A program made the position numbers and the translations under genes. The notes beneath the pieces are model-generated. The model searched no databases. It was not told the DNA's origin and saw only the letters and a list, made by a program, of their open reading frames with translations. From assembly GCF_036785885.1 (NCBI RefSeq), contig NC_092312.1, positions 17,006,001 through 17,070,000 on the forward strand: a stretch of 64,000 bases of DNA. Direction: 5' to 3'. Source of the stretch: Coffea arabica (Eukaryota > Streptophyta > Magnoliopsida > Gentianales > Rubiaceae). Within the stretch, counting starts at the first letter, position 1. Every line of letters begins with the position of its first letter. This document shows positions 22,646 to 34,597 of this stretch, one piece after another.

Positions 22646-25525
22646 ATGCTGCTTCTGAGCAGCCCCTTCTCCAGCTCAGCCCAAACTCCTCTTCCAAATG
22701 TCCGGACTTGCCCGACCCAATCCTCCAAATTTCCCACGTCCCTCGCTCTCCCCTGCTATCTCTATCTCCGTCCCTCGCTCCGCCTCCATTTCATCACATT
22801 TCCACCTCTCTATTCCGTCTCAGCTACTACTTCGGTTCAACAGTTGGACCGCTCGCCTGAAAAATCTCTACCCGATGATGACAATCTAGAGATACTGAAA
22901 AATGGGGAGACGGAAGGTTTCGATTTTGATGGTCCGTTTGAGTCGACTGAGTTGAGGCGATTCGACTCGCCCACCGTTCAAGTTAAAGAACTTGATGAGC
23001 TTCCGGAACAGTGGCGCCGGTCAAAATTGGCTTGGCTTTGTAAGGAGTTGCCGGCGCATAATCACGGGACGCTGATCCGGCTCCTGAATTCCCAGAGAAA
23101 ATGGATGAGGCAAGATGATGCTGCTTATGTAGTAGTTCATTGTATCCGCATTCGCGAAAATGAGACCGCTTTTAGGGTAAATTCTTTTTCTTTCCCCATC
23201 TATTTTAAGCTAAAAAGGTTGATCATTTCGAGCTTCTGTTCAGCTCAACTCCATTATTCAATCGTTGGCCACATTACCAAGTTAATGAATAACTTCTGCT
23301 ATTCCTGCCAAGTTATCAAGTATATCAAATTATATTTGCTGAATAATTGAAAAAAAAAAAAAAAAAAAGAGTACGCTTCCATGTTCTTCTGCTCGAAGAC
23401 TCAATTCTTAGCATTAGAATTTTGAAAGCTTTACGATTATTTCGTAGAGGGATGAGTGAAATAGTTTACTCCATGATCGTTTGATGCAAGTTTGGATACA
23501 TAGGTCCCCCCCCCCTTGGGGCCCCTCCCATTTAACTGCAACTACGGGGAGACTTGCCTGTTTTACGCCTCTCCAGCTGCCTCATTTCCCAAAGCACGAG
23601 GATTGCTATTTGATCGCTGAACTGATAATACTAGGAACTTGTATTTTCAGGTTTACAAATGGATGATGCAGCAACACTGGTTCCGTTTTGATTTTGGTCT
23701 TGCAACCAAGTTAGCTGACTACATGGGTAAGGAGCGAAAGTACTTGAAATGTAGGGAGATTTTTGATCATATACTTAACCAAGGACGAGTTCCTAGCGAA
23801 TCCACGTATCATATACTGACTGTTGCCTATCTTAGTTCTTCTGCTGAAGGTTGCCTAGAGGAAGCATGCAACATATTTACAGGTATGGTTCAGTTGGGAG
23901 GTTATAAGCCTCGACTCAACTTGCACAATTCCTTGTTCAGAGCTCTTGCGAGCAAACCAGGAGGCTCTTGTAGGCACCTACTTGCCCAGGCAGAGTTTAT
24001 ATTTCACGACTTGACAACTTCTGGACTTGAAATGCACAAGGACATCTACGGCAGCCTTATATGGCTTCACAGCTATCAGGATGCCATAGATATGGAAAGG
24101 ATTGCATCATTGCGAGCTGAAATGCAATCAAAGGGATTTGAAGAGAGCAGAGAGGTGCTGGTGTCAGTCTTACGAGCTTGCTCTAATGAAGGAGATTTAG
24201 AGGAAGCAGAAAAAACTTGGAATAAGCTTCTGTCCTTCAATAAGGATCCTCCACCACAAGCATTTGTGTACCTTATGGAAGTTTATGCAAAGGTTGGCGA
24301 ACCCATGAAATCTTTGGGAGTGTTCAGGAGTATGCAGGAGCTTTTGGGTTCCGCAAGTATTATGGCATATCACAAAATTGTAGAGGTGTTGTCTAAAGCT
24401 CGAAATACAGAACTGGTTGAGTCTCTTATGGTAGAGTTCATAAATAGTGGCTTGAAACCCCTCAGACCATCTTTTATCCATTTGATGGTTATGTATTCCA
24501 ACTTAGGCTTGCATGATAAGCTGGAGTCGGCTTTCATCCAGTGCCTTGAGAAATGTCAGCCGAACAGAACCATGTACAACATTTACTTAGATTCACTTGT
24601 ACAAGTTGGCAGTCTGGAGAGGGCGGAAGAGATCTTCAGCCAAATGTATGGTAACGCCACAGTTGGTGTTAATGCTAGGTCATGTAACACAATGTTGAAG
24701 GGCTATCTCTCCTGTGGAGATTATGTGAAGATAGAAAAGATGTTCGATTTAATGTACCGCAACAATTACGAAATCGAGCCTGCTTTAAAAAAGAAGCTTG
24801 ATTATACTCTTAGCTTGAGTAGAGAAGTTGTCAGAACACCCCCAAAGTTGAAGCTTAATGATGTCCAGCGAGAGATCTTAGTCGGGATGCTCTTGGGTGG
24901 TTTAAGAATGGCATCAGGTCAAGATAACAGGAAATTTGCCATTACTTTTGAGTTTAATGAACAGTCGGGTATTCATTCTGTTTTGAAGAGACATATACAT
25001 GACGAGTACCATGAATGGTTGGACTGCGGAAATCCAGTAGATGGGGTTGATGGTACTCCATTTCACTTTACTACCATCTCACATTCTTGTTTTACTTTTT
25101 ATGCCGAGCAGTTCTGGCCTAACAGTCAGCCTGCGATTCCGAAGCTAATTCATCGGTGGTTGTCACCCCGAGTCCTTGCATACTGGTATATGTATGGTGG
25201 CCATAGGACGCCGGGAGGGGACATTCTGTTGAAGCTAAAGGGAAGTCAAGAAAGCATTGCGAGGGTTCTGAAAGCATTGAAGACGAGATCTTTGGAAAAC
25301 AGGGTAAAAAGGAAGGGAAGGGTGTTTTTGATAGGCTTTCAAGGGAGCAATGCTTCAAGGTTTTGGAACCTAGTAGAACCCTTCATTCTTGATGATTGGA
25401 AAGATGTTCTGCAAGTAGGTAGTGTAAACCCCTCTGAAACAGCAGAAAACCAAAACATTAACTTTGAGAGCGGCTCTGATTATGATGAAAATGCTTCTGA
25501 TTACGGTGAGGATGACAACTTATAG
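22646..25525 (+). CDS. OTP51: OTP51-like PPR protein with LAGLIDADG motifs, chloroplast
   Basis: OTP51 is a nuclear-encoded plastid splicing factor; in Arabidopsis and rice it is needed for splicing of ycf3 intron 2. Two exons, 22646-23176 and 23651-25525 (donor AGG|GTAAAT, acceptor TTTTCAG|GTTTAC, phase 0), give 801 residues. The first 60 residues are rich in Ser, Pro and Leu with few acidic residues, as in a chloroplast transit peptide. PPR-type helices fill about 180-520 (for example [33 protein letters not shown]). The C-terminal third holds two LAGLIDADG-type segments, [12 protein letters not shown] near residue 585 and [16 protein letters not shown] near 680. The tail is acidic. Start chosen as the first ATG ahead of the transit-like leader. 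No lesion. The PPR plus LAGLIDADG combination is specific to this orthologue group. Confidence 0.94.
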
Positions 25526-26230
25526 GACCTCTTTGTAACTAGTATTTTGTGTAGCGTTCAACACTTACAACGGTCCAAATATTACCCAGTACATCTGCTT
25601 TAGGAATGTTACAGCCAAATTTACTGATTAACAACATAGGCTAACCAAATTTACTTTCCTGAGAGGCTCCCTCAGGAAATGGTGGTTATGGCAGCAATTT
25701 TTCAGTTGTCCAAGATTCCATCCATTTGAATAACGAAAGTTAAGCACCATATGGTACTAATTATTTAATCTTTGGTGTTCCTTCCTTTTTTTAATCACCA
25801 CATGTAAGGAAGAACTTTCTAATACTAGTCAAAATTGTTGTTGTATTTGTTGCTTTTTTTTTAATAGTGTAATAGGAGGTTACGAGCCCAAGATTTCTCA
25901 CTTTACAATCTCTCCTCCAGAACCATTCAATCCAACCCTTTTTCCATTGTACTTATTGCTCAATTATAAGTTAGTAAGTAGATCTTTTAAATATTCCTTC
26001 TTTTTGTAATAAAATTATGAAAATTTTAAATCAAATTCAGTCCAAAGATCCATCTTGGGGCTCATTATTAAGGAGTTGGATGGGTGGCTTAGAACAATGA
26101 ATAAGACTTTAAATGTAGTGTTAGTTGGACGTGTAGAGTTTAGTTTGATAATTCTACTTAATATTGACAATTAATTCATTCAAACTTTTTCAATTTAGCA
26201 TGTCTAATAACAGAAATATCTTACCACTTA
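25526..26230. other. 3' UTR of the PPR gene and AT-rich intergenic DNA
   Basis: The 3' UTR probably ends within the first few hundred bases. The rest is AT-rich with no supported feature. Confidence 0.4.
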
Positions 26231-26967
26231 GAGTTTGTTTGATAACATAAAAAAGTGTTGAAACTGAATATTTTAGACATTTAGAAGTTTTAGATATTTA
26301 ACAAATAAAAATTCATCTACTGAATTTGTTAAGCGGTGTTGAATTTGTGTGTATTTTTGTCAGCACAAGAATCATAATTAGATGCTTAATTCTGATTAGA
26401 ATCAACAGATTTACTTTAATCATTTTATTTTATCTACCAAATGTACCCTTGTTTGTTAACTATATTCAAAATTCTTATATAATTAAACAATATGATATTC
26501 TCTATTTAATTGCTTTATACTTCTTTTTTGTTCTATTTAATGATTTTTACAGTTTCTTCATACTCCTTGCATTTTTTTTATTCTTTCATTATTTTAATTT
26601 TTTTTCTGTCACTTTTTTTTATCTGCTATTACTGTACTCACCAATCTCAAATTTGTTTTTTTTCATAATATACTTCATCTTTTATATTAATTTGATTTAA
26701 AAATAATTATTATCATTTTCATACCTAACAATTTTAAGTTAATTAAATCAAAGGTTCTTTTTTTTTTTTAATGAAAAGATAGAAGTGTAAAATTGTACAA
26801 TTTAGCTTGTTAAGCACTTAGTTATAGATATTTATCAAACAGTATATATAGATTTAGTATTAAAATTTAGACATTCATGTATTTTTTTCAATGTTTAAAT
26901 TTTAACAAATTAACTGTTTCACTATTCGGATTTCAGAATTCAGATTCAATTTTATCAAACAGAACCG
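26231..26967. repeat. MITE-like element with short inverted ends
   Basis: The left end reads gagtttgtttgataa and the right end, reversed, reads cggttctgtttgataa, an imperfect 15-bp inverted repeat around 737 bp of non-coding AT-rich DNA. The GTTTGATAA core is common at ends of hAT-like MITEs. A target duplication was not identified. Confidence 0.4.
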
Positions 26968-26999
26968 TATTAAGCACTACTTAATTTGTATATAAAATT

Positions 27000-28650
27000 T
27001 TAAGTGGAAATTTTTACTAAATTTTCTGAATTAATTATACATATTACACTTCTCATCATATGACACACTTTTATACATTTCCTCGCACAAAGTACATATT
27101 TGTTTTTTTTTTGTTCGACACATACACTCACACACAGAAATACACACACTTAATATGCCACCTCTAAATTGTTTTGTTGTTTTCTGTCACACACACTTGC
27201 TCATTTCATTCTCTCCAAATACATAAATAAAGGCAACCTTTTAATGATAAAAACATATTATTTTTGCAATATTTGAATTCAGTTAATTATCAAATGGATA
27301 TAAGTATAGCTTAATCAATTTAGCAACTTAACAATTTTATCAAATAAGCATGTAGTTAATGATTTTCAACTTTGAGCATGAAGAAAGTAACCTGAACTCG
27401 ATTGGGCAAATCACAATATATGCTGTCATTGTAGATTTAAGGGTTTGCTTGGAAGGCCTATTTTTTGCATCTTTTTTGTAGACAAAATTTTTCTCCAACT
27501 TGTTTACAATAATCTCTAAAACACATTCTTTTATCATTATCCTCCTACTTTGCCTTGCCCTTTTTTTTTTTCCTCTTTTGCTACTCATCCATCCCTTTTC
27601 TTCCTTCCTTTCTCCCTTCTCTCTCCCTATTCCTTCTTCCTGCTTTCTTTACACCCACTCTCTTACCCCCGCTTGCTATCTTTGGTCGCTCGACCAAAGC
27701 CGGCTCTATGATCAAATCTCTACTCTCCCTTCTTTTCCTTCTTCTTTTCTCCTGTCATCTCTTCATTCCCTTTCCTTCACCCCTACCTTCTCCCCCATAA
27801 CTTTTGGTCAATGATCAAGTTTGTGAAAAAGGGAAAGGGAATGAGGCAAGGGAAAAGAAAAAGGAGGAGAAGAGAAAAAAGGGAAGAGAAGAAGAATTGG
27901 GGGGAAAAGGAAGGAGCAGACTGCAGAGAGAAAAGGAAAAAAAGAGACAGAAAAATAGAAGAAGAGACAACAGCAATGGAGATGTCTGTAGCGATGGTAG
28001 CCAGTGATTAGAGTAAAGAGGAAGAAGGAAAGAGAGACAAAAAGAAAAGAAAAAACAAGAAAGAAAAGAAAAATAAGAAAATTCAATTTCTTCATAAAAG
28101 TTTTTCTACAAATTCTAGAGTAAACTACAATAAAACTTTATATAAACACCCAAAACTCAAATAGATTCAAGTCTGAAATTTAAAAACTGAAACTTAATTG
28201 TTGAAGTCTTAATTTGCTAAATTTGCAAAGTCAAATTTATTTGGTAATTAGTTAGATATAAGCTTTGAATTGAAATATTTTTATAATATGTGTATAAGTT
28301 AGTTTAATAGTAATTTTGTGTTTTATTTTTTTGTGATACAAATTTATTTAATTTCATATTTTAATATTAATAAACTAATTATTGGAAAATATATTTGTGT
28401 GTTTGTGAGAATGTGTTTTGTGTGTAAAAATGCATTTGTCAAAAGAAGAAAATGCATATTTTATATTTTTGACAAAGAAATTATGCTGTAAAACATGTGT
28501 TATAAAAGGAAATGGTGTGTAAGAGAAAGTCTACATGTATATGTGTGAAAAATGCATCCACATGTGAGATACAATTATTACTTTATTGGTACAATCATTC
28601 AACAAATTAAGTGATATAACACATAAAGAAGTATGGATTGGGTGGGTTGA
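27000..28650. repeat. Large imperfect foldback: pyrimidine arm, purine arm
   Basis: The left arm is pyrimidine-rich (27540-27800) with a CACACA-rich outer part (27110-27200). The right arm is purine-rich (27820-28080) with a TGTGTG-rich outer part (28395-28550). The reverse complement of 28120-28300 resembles 27250-27350 (shared catattat, atattt..aattca and ttaccaaat/ttatcaaat blocks), so the whole is an imperfect inverted repeat centred near 27810. A perfect small hairpin TTTGGTCG-CT-CGACCAAA lies at 27683-27700. No coding frame is credible; the open frames here are low-complexity. Confidence 0.42.
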
Positions 28651-28717
28651 AGAAAAGAGTATAAGTAAAAGGTGTCGAATTCCAATTCTTCTATTTACAT
28701 TATTAAAAAAATAAAAA

Positions 28718-29731
28718 GGGTTATTATCACTTTACCTCCTTAATGTTCGGTGTCACTATCAATTTCTCCCTCAACGTTATGTTTTGTTACTTTACCTCCA
28801 AGACTAACGGTCAAATTTAACGGAATTTGTTAATTAAAATAAAAAGACAAGTTTCGCCCTTAAAATTATTATCATTTTACCCCCATAAACTATAATCTCA
28901 TTATCAATTTACCCTATAAAGTTATTTTTTAGACAATTTATCCCATCATTAAACCAACTTAACAAGTTAAAAAACTTTAGAAGAAAGTACCCTCCTCTTT
29001 GTGTAATAAAAATAATAAAAAATTTAGAATGACTCTTCTCTTCTTTAGTATCAAGAAAAAAAGTCAAAGTATTAATTTCTTTCTTCTTAGCAATCTTATT
29101 AATATTAAAAAAATAGAAAGATCAGGACGAAGAGAGAGAGATAGAGAGAGAGCTCAATTCTTTTTTAGAAAATACAAATAAGAAAAAATTAAATACTTTT
29201 ATTATTTTAAAATTATTTCACTTTACTGTTTACCACCAGATTTCAATCATAATCCCAACAATCTTAAATTAATACGATAATGTTATACTTTTCTTTCTTT
29301 TGCAAAATCTATTTTTTTGTCTCCTTCTTTCCTATCTCTTTTTCATAGTATTAATAAGTGTGAAAAAGAAATTTGAGAAAATTTTTTTATTTTTATATTT
29401 TTAGATCTCTTAAAGTGAAAAAAATGAAGAATAATCATTCTAAATTTTTGGTAAATATATTTAAAAAAATTTTACCATAGTAGTTAGATTAACGATGAAG
29501 TAAAATTTCAAGAAAATAATGTTAGAAATTAAATTGATTATATGACTATAATTTAAAAGAATAAAGTAATAATAATAATGTAGTAATGCTATAGAATAAA
29601 AGGGTATTTTTGTCCAAAATTTTTTAACATGTTGAGTTGAATTACTTATAGGGGTGAAGTGACTGAAAGATAACGTTAGGAGGTAAACTGATAGTAGTAA
29701 TATAGTTTAAGGGGGTAAAGTGATAATAACC
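28718..29731. mobile_element. Non-autonomous TIR element with 9-bp target duplication (MULE-type MITE)
   Basis: The left end GGGTTATTATCACTTTACC matches the reversed right end GGTTATTATCACTTTACCC, and the similarity continues inward for about 80 bases on each side (tttacctcc, aacgttat). The direct repeat AAATAAAAA flanks it at 28709-28717 and 29732-29740. A 9-bp duplication and long inverted ends fit Mutator-like non-autonomous elements. The interior (about 0.9 kb) is AT-rich and codes for nothing recognisable. Confidence 0.72.
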
Positions 29732-29740
29732 AAATAAAAA

Positions 29741-30056
29741 TGGTGATCTAACAAATAAATTTTTTGTATAAATTAAGTGAATAAGACGTTTTCGGATGTG
29801 AACAAAATTTGTTATCGATGAAATATAGGAAAATATGGTACACATTTATCCACATGTTAATCCAGATTCTAGTAGCAATGGTCCACACAATATACAAAGC
29901 GGGTACAAATTTTGTTTCCAACGCACGCCTTCTGTTTTCTTGTCTTCCCCCTTCAATTGGGCTTGTGCAGGTTTCCTCATCTGCTGCATGCTGCAGTTAC
30001 AAATTTGCAATTCTCTCTCTCTCATTAATCCTAATTGACAAACAGAGTTTGTGAAA
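29741..30056. other. Leader and promoter side of the SWIB gene
   Basis: Short upstream segment. A CT-rich tract (ttctctctctctcattaatc) at 30011-30030 just before the start codon is typical of plant 5' leaders. No clear TATA box was seen. Confidence 0.4.
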
Positions 30057-33000
30057 ATGGTTTCGGAGTCGGAGCTAGTAAATCGGCTCCGGGAAATCCT
30101 TCGAACCTCCGACCTAGACATTGCCACCGCTGGCTCCGTTCGCCGCCAACTCGAGGAGGAATTCGGGGTTAGTCTGCATGACAGGAAAACCTTCATAAGC
30201 GAGCAAATTGACTCGTTCCTCTCAGAACTTAGAAACGATGACGCCCAACAACAACATCGAGAAGAAACCCAGGAAGATAGCAGTGATGATGAGGAGGTAA
30301 GGGAAGTAAAGGTTGAGGATGTGAAGCAAGATGATGAGAATGAGGATAGTGGGTCCCACACCCAGGAAGTGGCGATTGGAAAAGATGAAGGAAGTGATGG
30401 AGTAAGAAGCAAGCCAAAAAGGTACTCAATTAATTGAGTGGTATTAGTAGGTATCATATATTCATGGCATTTTCTTTTTTTTTCCCCCTCGCAATAAAGG
30501 AGAAGAAAATGAATATTTCCACAATTTCTTGTCTTTGGAATTGAAATGAAAATTTGAGCCTTTGTTTGTTTCGCGTATGTTATTTTAAGTTCTTGTAAGG
30601 TCCAATTTTTCTGCCCTAAAGATCAGTTGTCAAAATCGTACTAATTTGTGTTAGTCTTGCTCATTCAATGTTAGTGGTGTATTCATTGTTTATCTGGGTG
30701 TGTTTCTGGATTTGAGGATTGGAGGACTGATGACTTGTAAGTTGAACGCAAGAATTATTTGCCCCTAGTTAAGCAAAAGTTAACGTGAAAGTATGAACAA
30801 ATTTTTGTGGAAAAAAAAAATAGTAACAAGAATAGATGGAAAATTCAGGATATGGTTTGCATTGCACCTTGAGCAATGGACGATAAGGAAGTACTTTAGA
30901 AACTCGGTGTCAAAAAAGATAGTCCTGTACGAGATGCCAGAGTCAGTGAGTCAGAATGCTGCTAAATAATACAATTTGGTTAACAAGAAATTCATTATTC
31001 TAGTGCAATGGTGCAGTCTACTGTTACTTGATGAATGTGTAAATTCCTGCCCCTGGCACCTGTGGGGCGGGGGCAGGAGGGAGGGGGAGGATTTGTTTTA
31101 CTTTCAACTTGCAGTGATTGTGAATCTGCTATCCTTGCTTGTATCATGATTCAATTACCGACTGAAGCGAAAATTTCTGAGGACCATAAACTGCTAATTT
31201 TAACATATTTACGACTCTCAGCTGATTACTGACTTGGGTTCTGACAGGTTTTGTTTCTTATATGGTGCATAGTTGGTAGTGCGATGGAGTGAATGAGGTC
31301 TTTTTTTTTTTGTTGAATAATTATTTGTTGAATTAGTTATTTCTGTACCATGTTACTTACCTGTGAAATTACTGATAGTGCTGCTTTAGTTTTGCAAAGT
31401 TCAATTGTGTGTTAATATGGTTTCTATAAGTGTGAAACCTGTCACAGCAGCAGGGTTAATGCATTGTAACTGTGACTTCAAGGATTTAATCACATAAAAA
31501 AAATGCATCTTATTAAAAGTATGTGCTTATCTTACCATCAATAGTATTTGAAAGTAAACATCCAGCATGGTTGGATTAGCATTTTCTTTTCCTTGAGCTT
31601 CATGCTCTTAACATTCTGCGTTTCCTTATCTTATCTTATTTAGTAGGTCTCACAAGAAGGATAAAAATGAAAAAAAAAAGGGAAATGGCTTTGGCAAAAC
31701 ATGGGCATTATCTCCTCAACTTCAGGAAATTGTTGGAGTGCCAGAAATGGCTAGGACTGAGGTGCTGTTTGATGTTAAAGAAATGCTGTTTGTCCATGTC
31801 ATCATTCAATTCATGTCACTCACGGTGACTTTGTAGGTGGTAAAAAGGATGTGGGCATACATCAGGGAGAATAATTTGCAAAATCCAAAGGATAAGCGAA
31901 AGATAATATGTGATGAAAACTTGCGTGGAATTTTTCAAGTAAAGAGTATTAACATGTTTCAGATGAATAAAGCTCTGTCCAAGCACATGTGGCCCGTTGA
32001 TTCAGAAGATGGTATATATTTTACCAAGCTCTGTTCTTAGACTTTTGGAAGATTTTGTACAAAAGCTTTCTTTAATGTTGGGAATTTGGTTAGCTTGAGG
32101 GTTCTAAAAAGAATGAATAACAGTTTTCTTTAACTTAGGAGTAAACTTATGTTGAAGGATCGATATATTTTCTATTCACTATACATAGATGATTTTTTTC
32201 TAGAATGACTGATATTTGCCAATTTCTTCTGCATGATCATGTTTTATATGTTTCTTTAATATTTTATAATGGTGACACGTTTGTTTTTGAATTGTTCTCA
32301 CCAAAAATTTTTAAGGCTTCTGCGGTCAAGCATTTATAATTTTTCGAGGAAGTCTGGGTTGCATGAGTGAAATACCTTCATCAGATATATTGATGTTTTC
32401 AACCCCTCTTGCAGAACCCCAGAAGCACAACACACAACAGCATCAACAAGATCAAGAAGAAGCGGAAGAAGAAGATAGTAATGGTGAAGAGATGAAACAA
32501 GAATTTGAGAATCTGAAACAAGAACTGAATGAGGGTAGTGTTCACCAGGAAGTGGACGTTGAACATGAGGAAGAAAGTCATGGAGTGAGAAGCAAGAAGA
32601 GAAGGTAACAATTATTTTTGGCATATGTGCATACAACTAAAGCATATAAATGACTACATCAAAGTTTTGGATACATAATCCTTCTAAAATACACGCAACA
32701 TAATTGTTATTCATAATAGGATTACATTAGCTGTTTCTTTTATGATTCTGAGTGTTGGAAACTTTGGTCCTATCAAGTAAAGCATATAAGTTGGATGAAC
32801 TAAGCATGGAAATGACTACATTAAATTTCTTGTTTTCTTTTCTGCTCTTATCCAGTAGGTCTTACAAGATGGATAACAATGATAAGAAAAAGAGAAGCGG
32901 CTTTAACAAACCATGGGCAATTTCTCCTCAACTTCAGAAAATTGTTGGAGTGAACCAGATGGCTAGACCTGAGGTGCATTGTGGTGTTAAAGAAATGCCC

Positions 33001-34565
33001 ATTCTCCACGTTATCATTGTCACTAACTCTGGTTTTATAGGTTGTCAAAAAGATGTGGGTGTACATTCGCGAGAAGAATTTGCAAAATCCGAAGGATAAG
33101 CGAAAGATAATATGTGATCAAACCTTGCATGGAATTTTTCAGGTCAAGAATATTAACATGTTTCAGATGAATAAAGCACTGTCAAAGCACATGTGGCCCA
33201 TTGATGCAGAAGATGGTATGTTTTTCCTAATCTATACTCTTAGACTTTTGGAAGATTCTCAGTACATATTTCATATGTTTAAGAGATGGAACAGAATCTT
33301 TGCCTTTTTTGCCTGGAAATTATGAAACTGTTATTACCTAGTGTAGCTACTGGGGTGCTTATAATATTGATATTCCTAGGAATACATAGAGGTCAAAGTC
33401 AATGAAATGTTAAAACTTGGATTTGGATGATCAAATGCCAATGTCTGAAGCGTTTTGTTTTGCAAACCCATCTTCAAAATGACAGATCACCAAGAAGCTG
33501 AAGAAGACAGTAATGGTGAAGAGACAGAAGAACAATCAGAGGATGTGAAGCAAGAAGAGAATGAGTACAGTGGGTCCAACGAAGTGGACATAGGAGGAGA
33601 AGGAGAAGGAGAAGGAGAAGAAGAAGAAAGTGATGGAATAAGAAATAAGAAAAAAAGGTAGTCTGCTGTTGTGCTTGTAAGAAAAGGAAAGATTTTTCCA
33701 GTGTTGCTTTTTCGGAAATTCAATTGGGTTTGTCCTTGTGCATTATTGTAGGAGAATTGCAAAAGGTGTTTAATGTTTCAATTTTATGCCCAAAGTTTAA
33801 TTTGTCCAACTTGTAATCTCAATGTTCATGGTGTTTTTGTTTCATTTTCTAAATTTAAGGATACAAGGAATGACTCCTGATAGTTGAATATTATTATTTA
33901 ATTATTTGCTCCCAGACAAATTAAGGTTGGGAATGGAAAAGACGGAATGGTTAAAGAGAACTTTTCAAGAAGACTAGATAGGAATTCTGTTTCCAGCTTG
34001 AGGCATGGGTGATTAAGGAAGTTGTCTAGAAGTCATTCATAACTGATGGGATTCTGTATGGAATGTTTCAGAAAAGGTGATAGACTTGCCAACACCATGC
34101 TGATGGAAAACATAAATTTTCATCTATATCATTTTCCTTGTGTCCCATCTTATGTTTGAGGATGAAATTGTTTGGTCTAGAAAACTCATTATTCCAACAC
34201 GGGTTCAGTCTGAGATGTTTTTGTAAGCAAATTAACTTGACGGAGAAGATTTTGCTTTACTATTGAAGGGTTTGTCCCCATTTATCTAATCACTTTGCAA
34301 GCATGAAGTACCCACTGAAGTTAAACACTAGCTTTGAAGACAATAAAGTGCTAACTGTAACACATTGATGACTTTCAGCGGAACAAAGTTATTGTTTCCT
34401 TAGGTGTCAGACTTGCCTTGTACTACTCCATTAGAAGTTGAATTCAGAGTATGATCTACATAACTACCTAACTGTTCATATGAGTTTACACTTCTGTTTA
34501 AGGTGTCTTTGTGTGCATATATGTTTGTGTTATAATCATCAGCATTTGATGGTAAGCATATATAC

Positions 34566-34597
<32 letters not shown>

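Noticed and set aside
27500-28095. Open frames over the CT-rich and AG-rich tracts
   Set aside because: Low-complexity translation of the foldback arms (Ser/Pro/Phe or Lys/Glu/Arg).
29846-30457. 203-codon minus-strand open frame
   Set aside because: It is the antisense of SWIB exon 1, whose acidic codons read as Ser-rich on the other strand.
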